A DNA stretch of 8,363 bases from Brevibacillus sp. (GTDB lineage: Bacteria; Bacillota; Bacilli; Brevibacillales; Brevibacillaceae): contig JARDZO010000250.1 in NCBI GenBank assembly GCA_029240815.1, forward strand, positions 1-8,363. The letters run 5' to 3'. Position numbers and translations under genes: made by a program. The notes under the pieces were generated by a model. That model saw nothing but the letters and a program-made list of their open reading frames with translations, did not search any database and was not told the DNA's origin. Below are positions 1 to 6,275 of this stretch, one piece after another; position 1 is the stretch's first letter; every line of letters begins with the position of its first letter.

Positions 1-192
1 ACTCAGCGGAGCCATGAATCCCGAGGCAAAGAATCGCTATCTATGAATAACCTTCGAAGCTGCGCGCCGTTTGGCGATTCCCTCGGGATCATGGCGGAGC
101 GGACAGTATTCGCTTCTGGTAGGACGTAGCCCGGAGCGGAGAATGGAAACAGGCTTCTCCCCACAGCAGCAGTCACAATGGGGTGTTTTCCT
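1..192. other. Gene-poor structured region at left edge
   Basis: No convincing protein gene was found here. The stretch lies downstream of the stop codon of the NadD-like gene. It contains the long imperfect hairpin listed separately (11-95), a direct repeat GGAGCGGA at 96-103 and 133-140, a 6-bp hairpin GGAGAA/TTCTCC (138-143 with 155-160) and a 5-bp CCCCA/TGGGG hairpin (159-163 with 179-183). None of these hairpins is followed by a T run on either strand, so I do not call a terminator for the nadD transcript. A frame is open from base 1 to the stop at 127-129, with an ATG at 43 giving 28 codons, but it lies inside the hairpin region and I do not accept it as a gene. The density of short repeats suggests a dispersed non-coding element. 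Confidence 0.5.
11..95. repeat. Long imperfect inverted repeat (about 22 bp paired)
   Basis: Three blocks pair in order: GCCATGA 11-17 with TCATGGC 89-95, TCCCGAGG 19-26 with CCTCGGGA 81-88, and GAATCGC 31-37 with GCGATTC 74-80. They are separated by a one-base bulge (18) and a four-base bulge (27-30). The 36-base loop (38-73) contains the palindrome CTTCGAAG at 52-59. All 22 pairs are Watson-Crick. The lack of a following T run argues against a terminator. It could be a dispersed palindromic repeat or a structured RNA. Its function is unknown. Confidence 0.75.
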
Positions 193-831
193 TTACTCGA
201 CTACTTCGACATAGATCCCTTGCTCATAGATGTATTGGAGGCAAGCCTCCGGCAACAAAAAGCTCGGATCGCCGCCTTTGCGTATTTCATCCCGAATGTA
301 AGTCGAGCTGATGCCCATGTTGATTCCTTTGCTCATGATCAGAAAATGCTCGTCATTGTTGCGCAACAGCGGATCTTCTGCGATCAGGTCTGCCGACGGA
401 TATCCTTCCCGCGACATAACGATGAATTGAAATTCCGTCACGAGCTTTTCTGCATTGCCCCAATTGGACATGCCAATGAGGAGATCCGAGCCCATGATAA
501 AGAACAGCTCATCGTTGGGATACTTTTTTCGTAAATGAATCATGGTGTCGTACGTGTATGTCTCACCAGGCAATGCATCCATTTCGACCGTGGAAATTTC
601 AAACAGGGGCTCATCGATGCTGTTTTTCTTGTGCGTGCTGGTTTCGAGCGCCATCTGCAGCATGCGTAAGCGGTGCTTGTCATCCGTTTGCAGCTTTTTG
701 TCATGCCGCAGGGAGGAGCATGGAACAAAAATGACCTTGTCCAGTCGTTTGCGACGTGCGACTGTCGCTGCTGTGAACAGATGGCTGTAGGTAACCGGGT
801 CGAAGCTGCTTCCGTATATGCCGATACGCAT
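193..831 (-). CDS. NadD-like nicotinate/nicotinamide-nucleotide adenylyltransferase
   Basis: This 212-residue protein has the fold signature of the nucleotidyltransferase superfamily. The N-terminal loop reads GSSFDPVTYSHL (residues 8-19), equivalent to the GGTFDPxHxGH of NadD and the FDPxTxGH of CoaD. A GSDLL segment follows in the middle, and near the C-terminus the ISSTYIR motif is typical of NadD. Its length fits NadD (about 190-215 residues). The expected reaction is nicotinate mononucleotide plus ATP giving deamido-NAD and pyrophosphate in the cytoplasm. The first His of the HxGH motif is replaced by Thr and the Gly by Ser, so this may be a divergent paralogue rather than the housekeeping enzyme. 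The ATG is preceded by AAAGGAG eight bases upstream. It lies 30 bp after the nicotinamidase-like gene on the same strand, so the two are probably co-transcribed. The symbol nadD is withheld because the motif is atypical and substrate specificity cannot be read from sequence. Confidence 0.88.
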   Translation of the reverse strand: MRIGIYGSSFDPVTYSHLFTAATVARRKRLDKVIFVPCSSLRHDKKLQTDDKHRLRMLQMALETSTHKKNSIDEPLFEISTVEMDALPGETYTYDTMIHLRKKYPNDELFFIMGSDLLIGMSNWGNAEKLVTEFQFIVMSREGYPSADLIAEDPLLRNNDEHFLIMSKGINMGISSTYIRDEIRKGGDPSFLLPEACLQYIYEQGIYVEVVE

Positions 832-861
832 CCTGATCGCTCCTTTTCATCGAGTGGTTTT

Positions 862-1770
862 TTATAGCTTCAGTGCAGTGGATGTCGTGATGGTCATTCC
901 GTATTTCTCCTGTAATTGGGCAAAGGCATCTTCTGTGCTCTGCTCAAAGCCCGGGATGGGGCTCATGCAATCGGAGAGTACAACGATACGAGAGGTCATG
1001 TCAGCATCAGACTCGTAATACGTCAGGATTTGCCGCAACGATTCCAGCACACAGTGAGATTTTGCTTCACCGACTACGATCACACGGTCGTAGTTTTTCA
1101 GCTCGCGTAAAAGCTCGATATTTCCTATATCGTCATCCTGAGCAAGCTCCGGCTTGATTATGCCGTACATCTCGCTCAGCGGGTCTTTCCCTTTGACGAT
1201 TCGCAGTGGAGTCGACTTCCTGGCGATCGAGTGAAAGAAGACCATATTGGCAAATTGGCTCTCCAAGGCTGCGCCATACGTCCCTTCGAGGCAATGGTAC
1301 GGCCAGATGCACAGTTCTTTTTTACTCTGCTCACCAAGCTTTCTCACGTACGCAAGGCTTTCCTCAGGGTGATAGACGGCGCGCCATTTTCCGTTCAGGA
1401 CATCTTCAGGTGTGATGATGGTGAAGGGGGCAGGGTGGTTTCCGTCGCCATCGATCCACCAGATGGGATGAAAGATTTGTTGGGGTTGATGCGTGTCGAG
1501 TGAGACGGCTATCCGGGTGATCTTGTCCAGATGGCTGTACAAAAAACGAGAGGCACTCCAGTTATCGCGATGCGAGCCCGGTACCGCGAGCTCCCCTTTT
1601 TCCATAAAGTCATTTTGCATATCAATCGCGAGGAAGAGAATTTTCTCGGAATCGTCGGATGCGGGAGACAGCCCTTCCTGAACGGCTTTGCCCAACAGCG
1701 CGTTCATGCCAATCGTAGGCGACAGGCCGATGCGGTGCTCATCAAAAATTTCGTGGAGCGGCGTTTTCAT
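862..1770 (-). CDS. Nicotinamidase-like cysteine hydrolase (PncA family, large form)
   Basis: The protein belongs to the isochorismatase/nicotinamidase superfamily. Numbered from the ATG at 1770 (302 residues), it has the catalytic Asp50 in LAIDMQNDF, Lys193 in IVKGKDP and Cys240 in EAKSHCVLES. Metal-type ligands are Asp92 and His94 in SLDTH, His101 in IFH, and His159 in WPYHC, which matches the WPxHC of PncA. The likely reaction is nicotinamide hydrolysis to nicotinate plus ammonia, which with the downstream NadD-like gene would serve NAD salvage. It is much longer than ordinary PncA (about 180-215 residues), with an extra N-terminal segment of about 40 residues and an insertion around residues 104-150. 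Two starts are possible: ATG at 1797 with GGAGG six bases upstream, and ATG at 1770 with AAGGAG ten bases upstream. I chose 1770 because the extra MLLGRRDLA looks unlike a protein start and is encoded by the second ribosome site itself. The choice is not certain. Amide substrates other than nicotinamide remain possible. Confidence 0.85.
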   Translation of the reverse strand: MKTPLHEIFDEHRIGLSPTIGMNALLGKAVQEGLSPASDDSEKILFLAIDMQNDFMEKGELAVPGSHRDNWSASRFLYSHLDKITRIAVSLDTHQPQQIFHPIWWIDGDGNHPAPFTIITPEDVLNGKWRAVYHPEESLAYVRKLGEQSKKELCIWPYHCLEGTYGAALESQFANMVFFHSIARKSTPLRIVKGKDPLSEMYGIIKPELAQDDDIGNIELLRELKNYDRVIVVGEAKSHCVLESLRQILTYYESDADMTSRIVVLSDCMSPIPGFEQSTEDAFAQLQEKYGMTITTSTALKL

Positions 1771-1818
1771 CGCAAGGTCTCTCCTTCCCAATAGCATTTG
1801 TTTCCTCCATTAAAGCCA

Positions 1819-1848
1819 AAAATAGCAAATCGCACAACCTGTAGGCAA
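1819..1848 (-). promoter_or_regulatory. Candidate sigma-A promoter for the nicotinamidase-nadD unit
   Basis: On the minus strand TTGCCT (1843-1848) and TATTTT (1819-1824) are separated by 18 bases. The -10 is preceded by TGC, giving an extended -10 (TGn). Each hexamer matches consensus at four of six positions. It sits directly after the T tract of the ppk terminator and just before the ribosome site, where a promoter for the next unit is needed. The predicted start, near 1812, would leave a very short leader before the ATG at 1797 and a more normal one before 1770. Confidence 0.4.
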
Positions 1849-1849
1849 C

Positions 1850-1891
1850 AAAAATAAAAAGCTGACGTGCTCTTTTGGGGGAGACGTCAGC
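1850..1891 (-). terminator. Intrinsic terminator of the ppx-ppk operon
   Basis: Read on the minus strand, GCTGACGT pairs with ACGTCAGC (arms 1884-1891 and 1861-1868). A possible 3-bp extension CTC/GAG lies inside the loop, and a T-rich tail TTTTTATTTT follows at 1850-1860. It begins 26 bases after the ppk stop codon. It separates the polyphosphate genes from the nicotinamidase-nadD pair. Confidence 0.88.
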
Positions 1892-1917
1892 TGCGAGTAC
1901 GTTGGTTGTATGTAGAT

Positions 1918-4041
1918 TTACTGGAGCAGGGAGGTGATCGGTTTCATGCGTGGCACAGTGAGCTCGAGTTCCCTTTTTTGATTCTGCAGGAATGCTTCCT
2001 CCCAAAAGGAGATCTGGCTGTTCAGAGGAAACGCGCTTTTCGGCTGTACACGGACGTAAGAACCGTCCGGCATGAGCTGGTGCGCTTTGGCATCATCCTG
2101 CAGCATGGTCGACAGCAGATGCGTAATGCGTTTGCGCAAATCCCTCTGGACGACCGGGAACAAAATCTCGACACGTGCCATCATGTTGCGGGTCATCCAG
2201 TCTGCGCTCGAGAGATAGATTTGCGGGTCTCCTCCGTTGCAAAAATGAAAGATGCGGCTATGCTCCAGATTCCGACCGACGATGCTGATGACACGAATAT
2301 GATCGCTGACCTCAGGGATACCGGGGCGCAGGCAGCAAATGCCGCGGACGATCAGATCAATCTTGACCCCTGCGCAAGAAGCTCGATAGAGAGCCTCGAT
2401 AATTTCTTTATCCGTCAACGAATTCATCTTGGCTACGATAAAAGCAGGCTTGCCCGCTAAACTATTATCCATCTCTCGCTGGATGAGCGATAAAAAGGTT
2501 TCACGCAATCCAGCAGGAGCAGTAGAGATGACCTTCCACGCAGGCGGATAAGAGTAACCCGACAGGTGATTAAAAAAGTGGGTTGCGTCATCCCCGAAAT
2601 CCTCCCGTGCAGTGAACAGGCCGATATCCGTGTAAATTCCCGCCGTCTTGTCATTATAATTTCCTGTGCTCAAATGCACGTATCTGCGGAGACGATCGCC
2701 CTCAGCACGAACCACGAGCGTGATCTTGCTGTGTGTCTTCAGGCCGGCCAGCCCGTAAATGACATGGCAGCCTGCGTTCTCCAGCTTCTTCGCCCAGACG
2801 ATGTTGTTCTCTTCATCAAAACGCGCTTTGAGCTCCAGAAGTACGGTCACCTGCTTGCCGTTATCAGCGGCTTTTAGCAGGGCGTTGACGATGGGAGAAT
2901 CTCCGCTGACACGGTAGAGAGTCTGCTTGATGGCCAGCACCTTGGGGTCATCGGCAGCCTCCTGTACGAAGCGAATGACGGGATCGAACGAATCATATGG
3001 ATGGTGCAGCAGCAGATCTTTTTTCTCGATGGCCGCAAACACGTCCCCTTCGCCAAATAAATGGAGCGGTTGTTGGGGGGAGAGTGGCTCAAACCGCAAG
3101 TGATCATAGCCTTCCAAGCCATGGAAGCGGAAGAAGAAGGCGGGATCGAGCGGCCCGTCAAAGCGGTATATTTCAGATTCCTCGAGCTCTAGCCAGTCGA
3201 GTAGCGTTGCCTGTAAAAAGTCGCTCATGGACGCGTCGACAGCCAGTCGGGAGGGCTCGCCCATCTTGCGTTTTTTCAGCTCTTGCTCGATCGCTTCCAA
3301 CAGGTCCTCCGTCTCATCCTCATCGATGGTCAGGTCCGCGTTGCGTGTAATGCGGAAGGGACACGTCTCCAAAATGTTATAGCCCCGAAACAGGCTGTCC
3401 ATATGCTCGGAAATGACATCTTCGAGCAGGATGAAATGGGCCTCTCCCTCTGGTGATGGCAGCTCCAGAAAACGGGGAACGACCGATGGCACCTGCACGA
3501 CTGCAAACAGAGGACCTTCGCTGTCGACGTCGTCATCCTCCAGCAATACAGCGAGGTTCAGACTTTTGTTCAACAGCATGGGAAACGGATGGCTGGCATC
3601 GACGGCCATCGGGGTCAGCACAGGGTACAGATGGTGATAGAAAAACGAATGGACGAACTCATCCTGTTCCTCGTTCAGCTGCTTGGCTTTGAGAAAGCGA
3701 ATGCCCGCTTTTCGCAGCTCGGGTGTGATCTGCTCTCGCAGGACCGAAAACATGGTCTGCATGACTTCATGTGTGCGCTTCCAGACCGCATGCAGTTGCT
3801 CGAAAGGCGTCATCCCTGATTTGTTGTCCGGCTTGGTGAGACCTGCCTTGACCTGATCCTTCAGACCGGCTACCCGCACCATGAAAAATTCATCAAAATT
3901 GCTGCTGGAGATCGCGATAAATTTCAAGCGCTCAAAGAGTGGATTGTTCTCGTTGGCTGCTTCCGCAAGCACACGCTCATTAAAGGCGATCCAGCTTAAT
4001 TCTCGATTCATGTAATAGTCTGGAATGCTAAAGTCCTTCAT
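1918..4041 (-). CDS. ppk: Polyphosphate kinase Ppk1
   Basis: This enzyme reversibly transfers the gamma phosphate of ATP to inorganic polyphosphate. The protein has 707 residues from the ATG at 4041, close to the usual 690-720. The N-terminal domain opens with YYMNRELSWIAFNERVL (residues 10-26), a Ppk hallmark. The two catalytic-core histidines are His437 in LKTHSKI, which corresponds to the autophosphorylated His435 of E. coli, and His594 in NLEHSRIFHF, which corresponds to His592. The constant offset of two supports full-length collinearity. YVHLSTGNYNDKTA lies shortly after His437 as in the family. A GTG seven codons upstream (4062) is also in frame but has no ribosome site. The ATG at 4041 begins at the conserved region and has only a weak AAAGG about ten bases upstream. 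It follows ppx by 80 bp and is probably co-transcribed with it, with a possible internal promoter in the gap. Confidence 0.97.
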   Translation of the reverse strand: MKDFSIPDYYMNRELSWIAFNERVLAEAANENNPLFERLKFIAISSSNFDEFFMVRVAGLKDQVKAGLTKPDNKSGMTPFEQLHAVWKRTHEVMQTMFSVLREQITPELRKAGIRFLKAKQLNEEQDEFVHSFFYHHLYPVLTPMAVDASHPFPMLLNKSLNLAVLLEDDDVDSEGPLFAVVQVPSVVPRFLELPSPEGEAHFILLEDVISEHMDSLFRGYNILETCPFRITRNADLTIDEDETEDLLEAIEQELKKRKMGEPSRLAVDASMSDFLQATLLDWLELEESEIYRFDGPLDPAFFFRFHGLEGYDHLRFEPLSPQQPLHLFGEGDVFAAIEKKDLLLHHPYDSFDPVIRFVQEAADDPKVLAIKQTLYRVSGDSPIVNALLKAADNGKQVTVLLELKARFDEENNIVWAKKLENAGCHVIYGLAGLKTHSKITLVVRAEGDRLRRYVHLSTGNYNDKTAGIYTDIGLFTAREDFGDDATHFFNHLSGYSYPPAWKVISTAPAGLRETFLSLIQREMDNSLAGKPAFIVAKMNSLTDKEIIEALYRASCAGVKIDLIVRGICCLRPGIPEVSDHIRVISIVGRNLEHSRIFHFCNGGDPQIYLSSADWMTRNMMARVEILFPVVQRDLRKRITHLLSTMLQDDAKAHQLMPDGSYVRVQPKSAFPLNSQISFWEEAFLQNQKRELELTVPRMKPITSLLQ

Positions 4042-4079
4042 CCTGGCCCAACCTTTTTTCACAAAATGGATATGATGAC

Positions 4080-4137
4080 CACTGGCAAGGACAAGTATAT
4101 CAGTCTTGTATTAAGGGATTGTTAAGCTTTGCCAGTG
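4080..4137. repeat. 9-bp inverted repeat spanning the ppx-ppk junction
   Basis: CACTGGCAA at 4080-4088 is exactly complementary to TTGCCAGTG at 4129-4137, with 40 bases between. The right arm lies in the last codons of ppx and the left arm lies in the gap upstream of ppk. A nested 5-bp pair ACAAG/CTTGT (4091-4095 with 4105-4109) lies inside. There is no T run after it, so it is not an intrinsic terminator. In the mRNA it could act as a processing or stability element between the two cistrons. Confidence 0.6.
4094..4125 (-). promoter_or_regulatory. Possible Pho-box-like repeats and internal promoter of ppk
   Basis: On the minus strand TTAACA (4120-4125, overlapping the ppx stop) and TTAATA (4109-4114) lie exactly 11 bp apart. 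That is the spacing of TTAACA-type repeats bound by PhoP in Bacillus. A third hexamer in phase, CTGATA, is a poor match, and a fourth is not recognisable. Just downstream is TGATATACT (4094-4102), an extended -10 with TATACT at 4094-4099. The spacing from TTAACA to this -10 is 20 bases, longer than ideal for a -35. Regulation of polyphosphate synthesis by phosphate starvation would make sense but is inferred. Confidence 0.3.
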
Positions 4138-5657
4138 TCAGCGACAGGCAGAAACGTGATGGGCAGTTTCCACGTTTTGGACAGCTTCGCGAGCGGTTCG
4201 TCCAACAAGGAATACTCCAAAAGACCCTCTCGTTTTCCCTGACACGCTATTACCCAAAGTCCGTCCCTCTCTACCAGCTGGATCGAGTAAATCGCCTGCG
4301 ACATGGAGCGATCGAGCATCCGTGCTAGCAGCAGCAAGTGGCCGAGCCTTTCCACAAGATTCTTGTCTGCTTTGCAGACGATATCGGAATGCTGTGTCAG
4401 CTGGCTTTGCAAAAGCTTGTTGCTCTTGAACGAGGCGATCATCGCAATCAGGAGCCTCTCCCGATGGGTATATCCAGCCAATAGCACGTGGGATAGCAAA
4501 TAAAACGTATGCTCAGCAGATTCGTGGACGTTGATGGTGCGCCCGACATCATGCAGGAGAGCGGACGCTTCCAAAAGGTCGCGCTCAGCGGAACCATACT
4601 TGTGGAGAGCATGAGCCTGTAGCTGATCGAATAACGACAGGACGTGGTCTTTTACCTGATAGGCATGGGCTTTGTCGACTTGATAGCGGTTCATGAACTG
4701 CGTGATACTCCGCTTGTGAATCTCCCGAATGGAAGGAGGGGCTTCTGTTCCCCATACCGTTTCAAAGAGGATCCCGTCACGCAAGCCTTTGTTGCTGATG
4801 ATCAGCTCTGTGCTATCAGCGTAGTTCAGCAAGCTTTCAAACACGGTGAGTCCCGCAAGAATGACATCTGCTCGGTCTTTGGAGATGCCAGGGACTTGTC
4901 GGCGTGCCTCGAGCGGGAGCTGGCTTAGCTGATCCAGGGTGGTTGTCACTTGCCCGGCACTCATCGGGTATTGGTGAAAGCTGTCCATGCTGTATTTCAC
5001 AGAGCGCTGATGAATTTTTGCCAGGTTGCGGGCCGTGCCGCCGATGGCGATGACGGGACATTGTTTGTTCATCAACCAAGGGCAAGAGGAAAAGGAGCGA
5101 CTCAAAAAGCTGCGAAGCTGAAAAAATTCAACCTCCGTCGGAATTTCGCTCTGAAAAAACATCCGGGTCAGCGTTACGATGCCGAATGGAAAGCTAAAGC
5201 TCTCCTGTAGCTGACGATTGCGAAAATAGGTGACTTCCGTGCTGCCACCACCGATATCGATCGTGATTCCTTCTTCGATATTCATACTGTTTATGACGGC
5301 GAGGTAGCCGTAACGCGCTTCGTCTTCGCCACTCAGGACGCGAACCGCTATACCTGTTTCTTGGTTGATTCGCTGGGTCAGTTCAGGTCCGTTCTCGGCC
5401 TGGCGAACGGCAGCAGTAGCGACTGCGATGATGTCGTTGATGTTTCTGGCATCCAGCAGCTCTTTAAACTGACACATGCCATGAATGGTTTTGGCGACAC
5501 CCTCGTCATCCATACGACCATTTTGCAAATGATTGCTGAGCCGAAGTCCCCATTTGATGTTATCTACTTCTGTCACCAGTCCTTGTGCGTCTTGCTCGTA
5601 CACGACCAGTCTGGCTGTGTTCGAGCCTAGATCAATAACACCGAAATTTCGATTCAT
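4122..5657 (-). CDS. ppx: Exopolyphosphatase, Ppx/GppA family
   Basis: The enzyme releases phosphate from the ends of polyphosphate; some family members instead hydrolyse pppGpp. From the ATG at 5657 it has 511 residues, near E. coli Ppx (513). The ASKHA-type phosphate loop is GVIDLGSNTARL (residues 6-17). SGEDEAR (109-115) carries the family catalytic glutamate region, and the second phosphate motif is IDIGGGSTEV (133-142). The C-terminal half has an HD-type domain with His369-Asp370 in LLHDVGR. That makes it the long, two-domain form rather than the short N-terminal-only form. An in-frame GTG four codons upstream (5669) lacks a ribosome site, whereas the ATG at 5657 has GGGGA about five bases upstream. 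It is the first gene of the ppx-ppk operon. Pairing a polymer-degrading with a polymer-making enzyme is common and supports Ppx over a pure GppA role. Confidence 0.95.
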   Translation of the reverse strand: MNRNFGVIDLGSNTARLVVYEQDAQGLVTEVDNIKWGLRLSNHLQNGRMDDEGVAKTIHGMCQFKELLDARNINDIIAVATAAVRQAENGPELTQRINQETGIAVRVLSGEDEARYGYLAVINSMNIEEGITIDIGGGSTEVTYFRNRQLQESFSFPFGIVTLTRMFFQSEIPTEVEFFQLRSFLSRSFSSCPWLMNKQCPVIAIGGTARNLAKIHQRSVKYSMDSFHQYPMSAGQVTTTLDQLSQLPLEARRQVPGISKDRADVILAGLTVFESLLNYADSTELIISNKGLRDGILFETVWGTEAPPSIREIHKRSITQFMNRYQVDKAHAYQVKDHVLSLFDQLQAHALHKYGSAERDLLEASALLHDVGRTINVHESAEHTFYLLSHVLLAGYTHRERLLIAMIASFKSNKLLQSQLTQHSDIVCKADKNLVERLGHLLLLARMLDRSMSQAIYSIQLVERDGLWVIACQGKREGLLEYSLLDEPLAKLSKTWKLPITFLPVADTGKA

Positions 5658-5698
5658 GCTATTCCCCACTTTACGTTCAACTGTTCTGTGTACCTCTC

Positions 5699-5728
5699 AT
5701 TATGCCATAGGTTGGAAGGCGATGTCTT
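5699..5728 (-). promoter_or_regulatory. Candidate sigma-A promoter of ppx-ppk
   Basis: On the minus strand AAGACA (5723-5728, four of six matches) and CATAAT (5699-5704, five of six) are 18 bases apart, and TGG before the -10 gives an extended -10. The start would fall near 5692, about 35 bases before the ppx ATG. Confidence 0.5.
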
Positions 5729-5878
5729 TTTTGCAGCCACCTACTGTCAGGCAAGACTTGCGGGAGAGAAAGCTCCAGAGATTTTAGTTTGTTGATCAAT
5801 TAAATTTCACAAAAAGTCTCCGGTTCTTTTTTTCGCGCATCCCCGTTGGTTTCGTGGACCATCCCAGAAAGTTGTTGG
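5729..5878. other. Intergenic spacer between divergent promoters
   Basis: This stretch separates the leftward ppx promoter from the rightward T-box promoter. It has no plausible gene. The only notable item is the palindrome TTGATCAA near 5791-5798, which is too common to call an operator. The whole divergent gap between ppx and the regulator gene (5658-6275) is explained by two promoters and the T-box leader, apart from this part. Confidence 0.6.
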
Positions 5879-5907
5879 TTGACAACAGGCAAAAACCTTT
5901 CTATAAT
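5879..5907 (+). promoter_or_regulatory. Consensus sigma-A promoter of the T-box-alaR-alaT unit
   Basis: TTGACA (5879-5884) and TATAAT (5902-5907) are both perfect, with an ideal 17-base spacer. Transcription should begin near 5914. A promoter this strong fits a gene set whose control is by premature termination in the leader. Confidence 0.93.
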
Positions 5908-5913
5908 CTGAGA

Positions 5914-6241
5914 CATTCAAGCAAACGAGTATGACCCTGAGTAATACCCATACGGAAGAAACGCCGTGAAAAGGAAAGTAGAAAAGGGATTTGACGTCCA
6001 GAGAGTCGCCTGATTGCTGGGAGGGCGGCCGCGAACTCTTTTTGAAAGCCACCTTGGAGCCCTGCTTTTGAACACGAGTAGAAAGCAGCGACTAGCCTAC
6101 GTTATCAGGCGCATGTCAGTTTTGACTGCACAAGTTTTCCTTTTGTGAAAAAGGGAAAAAAGCTGAGTGGTACCGCGATATCTTCGCCTCAGCAATCGAT
6201 TCCGTGAATCATGGATCGATTGCTGAGGCTTTTTGATTTTT
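5914..6241 (+). promoter_or_regulatory. T-box riboswitch leader, alanine specifier (GCC)
   Basis: The leader senses the charging state of a tRNA and switches between an antiterminator and a terminator. Stem I has the GA-rich AGTA motif (5977-5980), helix GAAAAGGG 5981-5988 with CTCTTTTT 6036-6043, the AGAGAG motif (6000-6005) and the distal TTGCTGGGAG loop motif (6014-6023). The specifier loop reads GAAA-GCC-ACC, so the codon at 6048-6050 is GCC, alanine. This alignment follows the GAAA-GGC-A of the Bacillus glyQS leader. AAGG 5971-5974 pairs with CCTT 6052-6055 next to a GTGA/GGAG kink-turn-like motif. Further hairpins are CTGCTTT/AAAGCAG (6062-6068 with 6082-6088) and GTCA/TGAC (6115-6118 with 6123-6126). 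The antiterminator pairs GCTGAG 6162-6167 with CTCAGC 6188-6193 and GCGA 6175-6178 with TCGC 6184-6187, leaving the 7-base bulge TGGTACC (6168-6174). The bulge's UGGU pairs with the ACCA end of a tRNA whose discriminator is A, as in tRNA-Ala. Confidence 0.96.
6186..6241 (+). terminator. T-box-controlled intrinsic terminator
   Basis: GCCTCAGCAATCGAT (6186-6200) pairs perfectly over 15 bp with its complement at 6215-6229, with a 14-base loop, followed by TTTTTGATTTTT at 6230-6241. Its 5' arm contains CTCAGC and part of TCGC, the same bases that close the antiterminator, so the two structures exclude each other. Uncharged tRNA should stabilise the antiterminator and allow read-through. Confidence 0.96.
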
Positions 6242-6275
6242 ACAGACATTCGAGAGAGAAATGGAGTGGTGGGTT

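Noticed and set aside
43..129. A 28-codon plus-strand frame in the left-edge region
   Set aside because: It has no ribosome site, overlaps the long inverted repeat and shows no recognisable protein feature.
159..183. CCCCA/TGGGG hairpin as a terminator for the nadD unit
   Set aside because: It has a short stem, a 15-base loop and no T run on the minus strand after it.
4041..4062. GTG start seven codons upstream for ppk
   Set aside because: There is no ribosome site before it, and the ATG at 4041 begins at the conserved N-terminus and gives histidine positions only two off E. coli Ppk.
5791..5798. TTGATCAA palindrome as an operator between the divergent promoters
   Set aside because: An 8-base palindrome is expected by chance, and it overlaps neither promoter.
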